A DNA stretch of 64,000 nt from Microglena sp. YARC (Eukaryota > Chlorophyta > Chlorophyceae > Chlamydomonadales > Chlamydomonadaceae): the NCBI GenBank assembly GCA_022414725.1, contig CM039465.1, positions 41,859,131-41,923,130 of the forward strand, given 5' to 3'. A model generated the notes under the pieces. It was not told the origin of the DNA, made no database searches, and was given only the letters and a program-made list of their open reading frames with translations. Position 1 is the stretch's first letter. The number at the start of each line of letters is the position of its first letter. Of the stretch, positions 10,566-21,505 are shown piece after piece. The position numbers were made by a program, and so were the translations under genes.

Positions 10566-13500
10566 CATACCCACACACCCTTGCTCTCAGAGCCACACTC
10601 TCGCAGCCACACTCTCACACCCAAACTCTCACACCCACACTCTCACACACACACTCTCACGCCCAAACTCTCACACACCCTCACACACTCACTCCCGCAC
10701 TCCCACACCCACACTCTCACACACCCTCACACACTCACTCCCGCACTCCCACACCCACACTCTCACACACCCTCACACACTCACTCCAGCACGCTCACAC
10801 CCACACTCTCACACACCCTCAATCTCACACACCCTCACACCCTCACTCCCGCACTCTCACGCCCACACTCTCACACACCCTCACACACGCACTCCCGTAC
10901 TCTCACACCCACACTCTCTCACGCCCACACTCTCGCACACCCTCACACACTCACTCCTGCACACTCACGCCCACATTCTCACACACCCTCAGTCTCACAC
11001 ACCCACACTCTCACACACCCTCACACACTCACCTGCACTCTCACAATCATACACTCTCACGCCCACACTCTCACGCCCACACTCTCACACACCTTCATTC
11101 TCACACACACACTCTCACGCCCACACTCTCACACACCCTCACACCCTCACTCCCGATCTCTCACGCCCACACTCTTACACCCACACTCACGCCCACACTC
11201 CCACACACACACTCTCACACACACACTCTCACGCCCACACTCTCGCACACCCTCACACACTCACTCCCGCACACTCACGCCCACACTCACACACTCACAC
11301 ACCCACACTCTTACACCCACACTCTCACTCACCTTCACTCCCACACACACACTCTCACGCCCACACTCTCACACACCCTCACACACTCACTCCCGCACTC
11401 CCACGCCCACATTCTCACACCCACCCTCACACCCACTCTCTCACAGACACACACTCACGCCCACACTCTCACACACTCTCACTCTTACACCCCTATTCAT
11501 ACCCACGCTCACTCTCACACCCACACTCTCACACACCCTCACACACTCACTCCAGCACACTCACACCCACACTCTCATACACCCACACCAGCACACTCAC
11601 ACCCACACTCTTACACCCACACTCTTACACCCACACTCTCACGCGCACACTCTCACACACCCTCACACACTCACTCCCGCACTCTCACACCCACACGCTT
11701 ACACACCCACACTCTCACACACCCTCACTCTCACACACCCACACTCTTACACCCACACTCACGCCCACACTCTCACACCCACACTCTCTCACACACACTC
11801 TCACGCGCACACTCTCACACACCCTCACACACTCACTCCTGCACTCTCACACCCACACGCTTACACACCCACACTCTCACACACCCTCACTCTCACACAC
11901 CCACACTCTTACACCCACACTCACGCCCACACTCTCACACCCACACTCTCTCACACACACTCTCACGCCCACACTTTCACACACCCTCACACACTCACTG
12001 CCGCACTCTCACGCCCACACCCTCACACACCCTGACTCTCACACACCCACACTCTTACACCCACACTCTCACGCGCACACTCTCACACACCCTCACACAC
12101 TCACTCCAGCACACTCACACCCACACTCTCACACACCCACACCAGCACACTCACACCCACACTCTTACACCCACACTCTTACACCCACACTCTCACGCGC
12201 ACACTCTCACACACCCTCACACACTCACTCCCGCACTCTCACACCCACACGCTTACACACCCACACTCTCACACACCCTCACTCTCACACACCCACATTC
12301 TTACACCCACACTCACGCCCACACTCTCACACCCACACTCTCTCACACACACTCTCACGCGCACACTCTCACACACCCTCACACACTCACTCCCGCACTC
12401 TCACACCCACACGCTTACACACCCACACTCTCACACACCCTCACTCTCACACACCCACACTCTTACACCCACACTCACGCCCACACTCTCACACCCACAC
12501 TCTCTCACACACACTCTCACGCCCACACTTTCACACACCCTCATACACTCACTGCCGCACTCTCACGCCCACACTCTCACACACCCTGACTCTCACACAC
12601 CCACACTCTTACACCCACACTCTCACGCGCTCACTCTCACACACCCTCACACACTCACTCCCGCACTCTCACACCCACACTCTCACACACCCACACTCTT
12701 ACACCCACACTCACACCCACACTCTCACACCCACACTCTCACACACACACTCTCACACACCCTCACACACTCACTCCCGCACCCCATGCCCACACTCTCA
12801 CACACCCTGACTCTCACACACCCGCTCTCTTACACCCACTCTCTCACACCCACACACACCCACACTCTCACGCCCACACTCTCACACACACACTCTCACG
12901 CCCACACCCCCACACACACACTTTCATGCCCACACTGACAATCTCACGCCCACACTCACACACACCCTCACGCACTCACCCTGCACTCTCACGCCCACAC
13001 TCTCACACACCCTCACTCTCACACACCCACACTCTTACACCCACACTCACACCCACACTCTCACGCCCACACTATCACACACCCTCACACACACTCACAC
13101 ACACTCTTACATCTGCACTCTCACACACCCTCACACCCTCGCACCCTCACACCCTCACACCCTCACACCCCCACTCCCGCACTCTCACGCCCACACTCTC
13201 ACACACCCACACTCTCACGCCCACACCCTTACACACTCACTCCCGCACTCTCACACACCCTCACTCTCGCACACCCACACTCTTACACCCACACTTCCAA
13301 TCCCACACTCTCACACCCACACTCTCACACACCCTCACTCTCACACACCCTCACTCTCACACCCACACTCTCACACACCCTCACTCTCGCACACCCACAC
13401 TATTACACCCACACTCTCACACCCACACTCTCACACTCACACTCACACCCACACTCTCACACCCACACTCTCACACACCCTCACACCCTCACACCCACAC

Positions 13501-13860
13501 TCTCACACACCGTCACTCTCACACACCCTCACTCTCACACACCCTCACTCTCACACACCCACACTCACACCCACACTCTCACCCACAGTTTCATACCCAC
13601 ACTCTCACACCCACACTCCACACTCTCACACCCTCACTCACACACCCACACTCTCACACCCACACTCACACACACACACTCACACACACTCTCACACACC
13701 CTCACTCTCGCACACACTCACTCTCGCACACCCACACTATTACATCCACACTCTCACACCCACACTCAGACACCCACACTCACACTCACACCCAAACTCT
13801 CACACACCCTCACACCCTCACACACCCACACTGTCACCATCTACCCACACTCCCCTCAAA
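10566..13860. repeat. CA-rich satellite with a 554-bp higher-order repeat
   Basis: About 3.3 kb of CACACTCTCACACC-type units with variants CCCGCACT, ACGCCCAC and CTTACACC. Larger blocks repeat: a segment with ACCAGCACACTCACACCC at 11587 recurs at 12141, a period of 554 bp, and flanking variants follow the same order. Overlapping His/Thr/Pro/Ser frames of over 700 codons in two registers come only from the repeat composition. Confidence 0.85.
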
Positions 13861-16271
13861 CACAGGACGCTGGTGTGAGGTGTGAAGCTGTGCCCATGGC
13901 CTCTGTGGCCTCTGTCGCATTCGCTGCTATGTCTGTCGCCCGCCCTCCTACCACCCTTTTCACTGCGCACACCCTCACTCACACACCCACACTGTCACCA
14001 TCTACCCACACTCCCCTCAACAACAGGAAGCTGGTGTGGGTTGTTAAGCTGTGCCCATGGCCTCTGTGGCCCCTGTCGCATTCGCTGCTATGTCTGTCGC
14101 CCGCCTCTACCACCCTTTTCACCGCGCACACCCTCACTCACACACCCACACTGTCACCATCTACCCACACTCCCCTCAAAAACAGGAAGCTGGTGTGGGT
14201 TGTTAAGCTGCGCCCATGGCCTCTGTGGCCTCTGTCGCATTCGCTGCTATGTCTGTCCCCCGCCCTCCTAACATCTCTTCACCGCGCACACCCTCACTCA
14301 CACACCCACACTGTCACCATCTACCCACACTCCCCTCAAAAACAGGAAGCTGGTGTGGGGTGTTAAGCTGTGCCCATGGCCTCTGTGGCTTCCGCCGCAT
14401 TTGCAGCTATGTCTGTCGCCCGCCCTCCTAACATCTCTTCACTGTGCACACCCTCACTCACACACCCACACTGTCACCATCTACCCACACTCCCCTCAAA
14501 AACAGGAAGCTGGTTTGGGTTGTTAAGCTGCGCCCATGGCCTCTGTGGCCTCTGCCGCATTCGCTGCTATGTCTGTCGCCCGCCCTCCTACCACCCTTTT
14601 CACCGCGCACACCCTCACTCACACACCCACACTGTCACCATCTACCCACACTCCCCTCAACAACAGGAAGCTGGTGTGGGTTGTTAAGCTGTGCCCATGG
14701 CCTCTGTGGCCTCTGTCGCATTCGCTGCTATGTCTGTCGCCCGCCCTCCTACCACCCTTTTCACGGCGCACACCCTCAGTCACACACCCACACTGTCACC
14801 ATCTGCCCATACTCCCCTCCAAAACAGGAAGCTGGTGTGGGGTGTTAAGCTGTGCTCATGGCCTCTGTGGCTTCCGCCGCATTTGCAGCTATGTCTGTCC
14901 CCCGCCCTCCTAACATCTCTTCACTGCGCACACCCTCACTCACACACCCACACTGTCACCATCTACCCACACTCCCCTCAAAAACAGGAAGCTGGTTTGG
15001 GTTGTTAAGCTGCGCCCATGGCCTCTGTGGCCTCTGTCGCATTCGCTGCTATTTCTGTCGCCCGCCCTCCTACCACCCTTTTCACCGCGCACACCCTCAC
15101 TCACACACCCACACTGTCACCATCTACCCACACTCCCCTCAACAACAGGAAGCTGGTGTGGGTTGTTAAGCTGTGCCCATGGCCTCTGTGGCCTCTGTCG
15201 CATTTGCAGCTATGTCTGTCGCCCGCCCTCCTACCACCCTTTTCACCGCGCACACCCTCACTCACACACCCACACTGTCACCATCTGCCCATACTCCCCT
15301 CAAAAACAGGAAGCTAGTGTGGGTTGTTAAGCTGTGCCCATGGCCTCTGTGGCCTCTGTCGCATTTGCAGCTATGTCTGTCGCCCGCCCTCCTACCACCC
15401 TTTTCACCGCGCACACCCTCACTCACACACCCACACTGTCACCATCTGCCCATACTCCCCTCAAAAACAGGAAGCTAGTGTGGGTTGTTAAGCTGCGCCC
15501 ATGGCCTCTGTGGCCTCTGTCGCATTCGCTGCTATGTCTGTCCCCCGCCCTCCTAACATCTCTTCACCGTGCACACCCTCACTCACACACCCACACTGTC
15601 ACCATCTACCCACACTCCCCTCAACAACAGGAAGCTGGTGTGGGTTGTTAAGCTGTGCCCATGGCCTCTGTGGCCTCTGTCGCATTCGCTGCTATGTCTG
15701 TCGCCCGCCCTCCTACCACCCTTTTCACCGCGCACACCCTCACTCACACACCCACACTGTCACCATCTACCCACACTCCCCTCAAAAACAGGAAGCTGGT
15801 GTGGGTTGTTAAGCTGCGCCCATGGCCTCTGTGGCCTCTGTCGCATTCGCTGCTATGTCTGTCCCCCGCCCTCCTAACATCTCTTCACCGTGCACACCCT
15901 CACTCACACACCCACACTGTCACCATCTACCCACACTCCCCTCAAAAACAGGAAGCTGGTGTGGGGTGTTAAGCTGTGCCCATGGCCTCTGTGGCTTCCG
16001 CCGCATTTGCAGCTATGTCTGTCGCCCGCCCTCCTAACATCTCTTCACTGTGCACACCCTCACTCACACACCCACACTGTCACCATCTACCCACACTCCC
16101 CTCAAAAACAGGAAGCTGGTGTGGGGTGTTAAGCTGCGCCCATGGCCTCTGTGGCCTCTGGCGCATTCGCTGCTATGTCTGTTCCCCGCCCTCCTAACAA
16201 CCTCTTCACCTTGCACATCCTCACTCACACACTCTCATACCTACACACGCTCCCTCACTGTCACACACGCA

Positions 16272-16340
<69 letters not shown>

Positions 16341-16450
16341 TCACTCTCTCACACCCACACACACACTCACACAACCGTACCCCGGCCCTCACACACCCTC
16401 ACACCCTCACACACCCACCCCTTCACCATCTACCCACACTCCCCTCCAAC
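13861..16450. repeat. 161-bp tandem array, about 15 units
   Basis: The motif AAGCTG(T/C)GCCCATGGCCTCTG recurs at about 13888, 14048, 14209, 14370, 14531, 14691, 14852, 15013, 15173, 15334, 15495, 15655, 15816, 15976 and 16137, a period of 160-161 bp. Each unit joins a pyrimidine-rich stretch ending in AACAG to a codon-like stretch matching the candidate exon at 16455-16586. The period is not a multiple of three, so the array is not one coding region. The first unit shares the GTGAGGTGTGAAG variant with the candidate exon. Most internal units carry GGGTTGTTAAG and a few GGGGTGTTAAG. Confidence 0.9.
16262..16337. repeat. (CA)n microsatellite
   Basis: About 75 bp of nearly pure CA repeat between the last internal 161-bp unit and the candidate exon. 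Confidence 0.95.
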
Positions 16451-16454
16451 GTAG

Positions 16455-16586
16455 GATGCTGGTGTGAGGTGTGAAGCTGTGTCCATGGCCTCTGTGGCCT
16501 CTGTCGCATTCGCTGCTATGTCTGTCGCCCGCCCTGCAGCAAACGACTCGGCCGAGCTTATAGCTGCTGTGTCGAAGGGCGTGGAT
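16455..16586 (+). CDS. Candidate internal exon, unknown gene
   Basis: The stretch lies between an acceptor (CAACGTAG) and a donor (GTGGAT then GTGAGT). It is open for exactly 44 codons, beginning with Asp-Ala-Gly-Val-Arg-Cys-Glu-Ala and ending NDSAELIAAVSKGVD. Its alanine-rich, helix-like character recalls armadillo or similar helical repeats, but that is a guess. Its first ~85 bp are the sequence multiplied in the 161-bp array upstream. A diverged copy of its last ~30 bp with the donor recurs at about 16983-17022. No other exon of this gene was recognised. Confidence 0.33.
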
Positions 16587-17109
16587 GTGAGTAAGAATCG
16601 GGGGTGGGTGGGCGGGTATGTTAGTGGGTGTGTGTGTGTGTGTAAGGGGGGGATAGAAGCTTCTTTGCAGGCAGGGGGTTCTATGGTCTAGGATCTAGGC
16701 TAATTCCTTTCTTGATACCTGGGCTTTTTTTCAAATCTGAAAGTGGGTTTTTTCTAGCTCTATGGTTTTAGGCCTCCTCCAGGGACAGCTTTTTATAGCT
16801 TTTAGGGTCTTTTAGGGCAAATAACTTTTTTTTTAACATTTGTATGGCGACAATTTTGCCTAATTGGGGTCAAAACTAGCGATCAGTATGCATAGCAGGA
16901 AAAAAAGCCCTGCTCGATACGAGATATCAACAGTCAGAAAAGTCGAGAGAAAGAGATGAATGTTATAATTATATATAGCTTGGCCGAGCTTATAGCTGCT
17001 CTGTCAAAGGGCGTGGGTGTGAGTAACGTTCACATCCATGCTTATCTTCATCATATGAGGGTTGGGCCGACTTATGTCCTTATGTGATCCGTGTATAATG
17101 AGGAAGAGA
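16587..17109. other. Intron-like interval with a decayed exon-end copy
   Basis: T-rich unique sequence. At about 16983-17022 CCGAGCTTATAGCTGCT..GTCAAAGGGCGTG followed by GTGAGTAAC repeats the end and donor of the exon at 16455-16586. Confidence 0.5.
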
Positions 17110-17118
17110 CGAATGTTA

Positions 17119-17541
17119 AAAAGGTAATGATAATGATAACGCCTGGTGGGGCGTGGTGTTAAGGGAGCCCGTCGTACGCGGGTGGGTAGCGGTCTCCTAC
17201 CTCAACTGGGCAAGCTACCATCGCGGTTGACAACGACCTACAACGCCAAGAGCGACCAAAGGAGAGTCGAACCCCCGACTCTTCATTCTCAAGCAATCTG
17301 GTCCAGGGTACTTCAAATGGCCAAATTGGCCAGCGCTTTAGCGCACTTGAAAACAAAAAAACTGCGCTTTGTAGTGCAAAAAGCGCAAAAATTGCTTGCA
17401 GCGCCCACAAGGGGTTGCAAAAAACTGCGCTTAAGCGCAGAGGGGGTCTAAAAGTCAGCGCTCAAAAGCGCAAAAGCGCGCGCTTTGAATTACCCTGATC
17501 TGGTCTACCACTAGACCATGGTGTACCACTGAAAGGGGCTT
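17119..17541 (-). mobile_element. tRNA-derived SINE (split by a MITE)
   Basis: On the minus strand the element starts at 17541 with a tRNA-like head: an A-box-like TGGTCTAGTGG and a B-box GGTTCGA. A unique body follows, then a tail with (ATT/ATC) repeats. A 9-bp target duplication CGAATGTTA flanks it (17110-17118 and 17542-17550). The same sequence without the insertion lies at 61165-61379 on the plus strand. Removing the 194-bp MITE and one 8-bp duplication leaves about 221 bp, close to the 215 bp of that copy. Transcription would be by RNA polymerase III from the A and B boxes. Confidence 0.88.
17304..17497. mobile_element. hAT-like MITE inserted in the SINE
   Basis: 194 bp with terminal inverted repeats CAGGGTACTTCAAA and TTTGAATTACCCTG (one mismatch), flanked by a perfect 8-bp target duplication ATCTGGTC (17296-17303 and 17498-17505). 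An 8-bp duplication and CAGGG ends fit the hAT superfamily. The interior is rich in AGCGCTTT / AAAAGCGC inverted motifs and has no coding capacity. Confidence 0.9.
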
Positions 17542-17589
17542 CGAATGTTATGATCACAGAAAGCTTGGCGGAGAAAAATTGTCTTCTCT

Positions 17590-18060
17590 ATTTCCAGGCT
17601 CACCAACTTCAAAAATCACTTAGGCTACACTGTTGCTGTAAACGTATGCTTGGCTGCTGCGTGATGCCAATTTGATTGATTTTTGGCGGAGCCCCATTGT
17701 TTACCCATTTGTCCGTCTGTCTGTCCGACCGAAAATTGAAGCCTGACACGTCATCCAACAGTCGTGTTACTAACTCGCTTCGGTCAGCTCCATCGTTGCC
17801 ACCTTTCGTTTCCTTGCCAGCACACTCCGCTAATTTTCCGCGTCGCTTGCGACGCTGCATAGGACTTGTTGCAATGGTCGTTGAACTGGTGAGCCTGGAA
17901 AGAGAAGATAAATTCTTTTTTTAGGCTCACCAACTTCAAAAATCACGAATGCTACACTGTTACTGTAAACGTATGCTTGGCTGCTGAACGATGCAAATTG
18001 AATTGATTTTTCAACTGGTGAGCCTGGAAAGAGAGAAGATAAATTCTATTTTTTAGGCTC
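17590..18060. repeat. Duplicated block bounded by inverted AGGCTCACCAACTTC
   Basis: About 17596-17690 and 17922-18012 share AGGCTCACCAACTTCAAAAA and GTAAACGTATGCTTGGCTGCTG. Next to them, CTGGTGAGCCTGGAAAGAGA faces AGGCTCACCAACTTC, giving two hairpins (about 17884-17936 and 18010-18068). About 17685-17870 is a dispersed repeat also found at 51645-51856. Confidence 0.75.
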
Positions 18061-19010
18061 ACCAACTTCTGAACTCACGTAGCCTGTTGCTGTTTAAAGG
18101 GCTGGTTTGATCCCGGTTTGTGTGATTATCAACTTCCATTCCTAGGCTGATCTTGACGTCTCCGGACAATCCCTGAACAATCCCTGTATACAAAGAAGAG
18201 AAGTTATCTTTTTCCAGGCTCGCCAATTTCAAAAATCACGAAGCCTACCCTGTTGCTATCTAAAGGGCTGGTTCGATCCCAGTTCTGGTGATGATCAACT
18301 TCCATTCCTAGGCTGATCTTGACACCTCCGAACAATCCTTTAACAATCCTTGTATACAAAGAAGAGAAGTTATCTTTTTCCAGGCTCTCCAATTTCAAAA
18401 ATCACGCAGGCTACCCTGTTGGTGTCTAAAGGGCTGGTTCGATCCCGGTTCTGGTGATGATCAACTTCCATTCCTAGGCTGATCTTGACACCTCCGATGC
18501 AACCCTGAACAATCCCGGTTTGCAAAGAAGAGAAGTTATATTTTTCCAGGCTCACCAACTTCAAAAATCACGTAGCCTGTTGCCATCAACAGGGCTGGTT
18601 TGATCCCGGTTTGTGTGATTCTCAACTTCCATTCCTAGGCTGATCTTGACACCTCCGATCAAACCCTGAACACTCCCTGTATCGTGATACCCCTTGCATC
18701 TCACTTTGCATCTCACTGTGCTGCCCTGTTATGTTGTCTGGCGATGATTATTACCTCTTAGCCAATAACAGCAGGTAGCGATACCTGGCTTATCATCTAG
18801 GCTGATCTTGACACCTACGAACAATCCCTGAACACTCCCTGTATCGTGATACCCCTTGCATCTCACTTTGCATCTCACTGTGCTGCCCTGTTATGTTGTC
18901 TGGCGATTTTAATTACCTCTTTGCCAAGAAGAGCAGGTAGCAATACCTGGCTCATCATGTAGGCTGATCTTGACACCTACGAACAATCCCTGTAAACAGA
19001 GAAGAGAAAG
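18060..19010. repeat. ~168-bp tandem repeats carrying a B-box-like motif
   Basis: Four units begin near 18055, 18217, 18384 and 18547 with AGGCTCACCAACTTC-like sequence and contain GGGCTGGTT(C/T)GATCCC. That resembles the RNA polymerase III B box. A related ~161-bp unit follows twice (about 18675-18835 and 18836-19000), containing CTTGCATCTCACTTTGCATC. I find no matching A box or tRNA fold. Confidence 0.8.
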
Positions 19011-19019
19011 TTTATTCCC

Positions 19020-20290
19020 GATAAGCACAGTTCAGTTCAGTTCACCCTGAATATCATTCAGCTCAGCACAGTGAAGTTCAATTAACCCAGAATTTCATTT
19101 CAGTTCAGTTAACCCAAAGTTTCTTCTCGTTCAGTTCAGTTTAGTTCAATTCACTTTACCCAGAGTTTCTTCCCGTTCAGTTCAGCTCATTTCATGTCAG
19201 TTAACCTAGAGTTTCATTCAGTTAGGCTCAATTAGGTCCACCCAGAGTTTCTTCCCGTTCAGTTCAGCTCATCTCATTTCAGTTAACCTAGAATTTCATT
19301 CAGTTCAGTTCAGTTCAGTTAACTTAACCCAGAGTCTCTTCCCGTTAAGTTCAGTTCTGTTAACCCACAGTTTATTTCAGTTCAGTTCAGTTCAGTTCAC
19401 TCAGAGTTTCTTCCCGTTCAGTTCAGTTCAGTTCAGTTCAGTTCAGTTATCCCAGAGTTTCATTAAGTTCAGTTCAGTACAGTTCAGTTCACCCAGAGTT
19501 TCATTCAGTTAGGCTCAGTTAGGCTAACCCAGAGTTTCTTCCCAGTCAGTTCAGTTCAGTTCAGTTAAACCAGAGTTTCTTTCAGTTTAGTTCAGTTAAC
19601 CCACAGTTTATTTCAGTTCAGTTCAGTTCAGTTCAGTTAGCCCAGAGTTTCATTCAGTTTAGTTCAGTTCAGTTGACCCAGAGTTTCTTCCTGTTCAGTT
19701 CAGTTCAGTTAGTTTAACCCAGAGTTTCTTCCCGTTCAGTTTAGTTCAATTAACCCAGGTTTTCTTCACGTTCAGTTCAGCTCATTTCATGTCAGTTTAC
19801 CTAGAGTTTCATTCAGTTAGGCTCAGTTAGGTTAACCCAAAGTTTCTTCCAGTTCAGTTCAGTTCAGTTCACCCAGGGATTCTTCCCGTTCAGTTCAGCT
19901 AATTTCAGTTCTGTTTACCTAGAGTTGTATTCAATTAGGCTCAGTTAGGTTCCATTTCAGCTCAGCTCATTTCAGTTCAGTTGACCAGAGTTTCACTCGT
20001 CATGCTCGAGTTAGGTTAATCCCAAAGTTTCTTCCAGTTCAGTTCAGTTTCAGTTTCATAGAGATTCTTCCCCGTTCAGTTCAGCTAATTTCAGTTCAGT
20101 TTACCTAGAGTTTCATTCACTTAGGCCCAGTTAGGTTCCATTTCAGCTCAGTTCAGTTCAGTTCAGTTCAGTTGACCCAGAGTCATTCCGTTATGCTCAG
20201 TTAGGTTCACCCAGAGTTTATTTCAGTTCAGTTATGTTTCTTTCAGTTATGTTCAGTTCAGTTCAGTTCAGTGCTCCGAAAGTTTATTTC
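19020..20290. repeat. TTCAG pentamer-based minisatellite
   Basis: About 1.27 kb of AGTTCAGTTCAG runs broken at roughly 60-100 bp intervals by ACCCAGAGTTTCTTCCCG or variants. No coding capacity. Confidence 0.92.
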
Positions 20291-20797
20291 ATTTACTGCA
20301 CCCCAGCTAGCCGACTCAAATTTATTTAGCCTCCCAAAACTCTAGAGTTGATCTTCATTGTAAGAGGTTGGACGAGTCTCTCTAGCTGAAGCGGCTACCC
20401 CTGGACTGTATCATACATAGGGGTCGGCAATATGATATCATGTCATCATATGATATCAAATGATGCCGGTGGTCTGACTTGGTAACTTTGGCCTGGGCCA
20501 TCATTTCATATGATATTAAATCATATGATTTTTGTATGATATCATATGATATCATATTCGTCTTTGGTCAACATCATATGATTTGCCGTTCCCCTGATTA
20601 CATACCCCTGGACTACGTACAATACGAAGCCTTTCACACTACATACAGACATACCCCCCTGGACTACATACAGACATTACCCCTGGGCTGTAACATACAT
20701 CACTATAGAGTACTCGTGCAGCTTATCTTGGTTTGCTGATGTTTGATACGTACTGGTGCACGATATATTGGTCTTGCTGACTATTCGAGGTGATCAT
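20291..20797. repeat. Palindromic ATATCATATGATAT cluster and ACCCCTGGACTRCATAC repeats
   Basis: At about 20430-20585 the self-complementary ATCATATGATAT recurs at least six times. At 20595-20705 short TACCCCTGGACTACATACAG units repeat. These resemble the end of a dispersed repeat seen elsewhere in the window (for example 53340-53395). Confidence 0.6.
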
Positions 20798-21505
20798 GAC
20801 GCTGGTTCCGAACATCAACTGGAGGAGCGAGCCCTTCAAGACCTTGAGAACGGTGAGTCCTGGTTGGCTGGGTGGGTAGTGGTGCTGATGCTGTTGGTGC
20901 TGTTGGTGGGACTGTTGTTGGCGCAAGTGGTGTTGGTGTTGGTACTACTGGTGATGATTATGGTGCTGGTGGTATGTACTGGCTAGTATGGTGCTGGTTG
21001 CTGGTGGGACGTTGGTGCTGCTTGTGGTGCTGGAATAGCGAGCCCTTCAAGAACTTTAGAAGTGCCAGTCCTGGTTGGCTGGGTGGGTAGTGGTGCTGAT
21101 GCTGGTGGTGCTGGTGGTGGTACTGTTGCTGGCGCTGGTGGTGTTGGTGTTGGTACTGCAGGTGATGATAATGGTGCTGGTGGTACTGCTAGTACTGGTG
21201 CTGGTGCTGGTGGGACTGTTGGTGCTGCTTGTGGTGCTGGGGAGCGAGCCTCAAGAATTAGAATGCGATCTGATGGCTGGGTGGGTAAGAGGTGCTGATG
21301 CTGATAGCTAGTGGTGCTGGTGGTGGTCTGGTTGCTGGCGCTGGTGGTGTTGGTGTTGGTACTGCAGGTTATGATGATGGTATGGTTTGTACTGCTAGTA
21401 TGGTGTTGGTGCTTGGTGGACTGTTGGGCTGGTGAGAACGGTTGGTGTGGGCTTGTGGTGCTGGAGGACGAGCCCTTCAAGAATTGAGAACTGCAGGTCC
21501 TGGTT
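20798..21505. repeat. ~210-bp tandem units of an exon end, donor and GGTGCT-rich intron
   Basis: GCGAGCCCTTCAAGA recurs near 20827, 21040 and 21470, with a shorter AGCGAGCCTCAAGAATTAGAA version near 21243. Each is followed by CCTGGTTGGCTGGGTGGGTA or a shortened form and a GTGCTGGTGGT-rich stretch. The first copy reads as an exon end (SEPFKTLRT) followed by GTGAGT, so it may be a real splice donor. The later copies carry stops or lose the donor. No parent gene recognised. Confidence 0.6.

Noticed and set aside
10313..12810. Two overlapping plus-strand frames of more than 750 codons (His/Thr/Ser/Pro)
   Set aside because: Open in several registers at once because the CA repeat rarely makes stops. 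No start context, domain or introns.
16464..16691. A complete small gene starting at 16464
   Set aside because: The frame begins before any promoter-like signal and reads past a good donor at 16587 into GT-rich intron; an internal exon is more likely.
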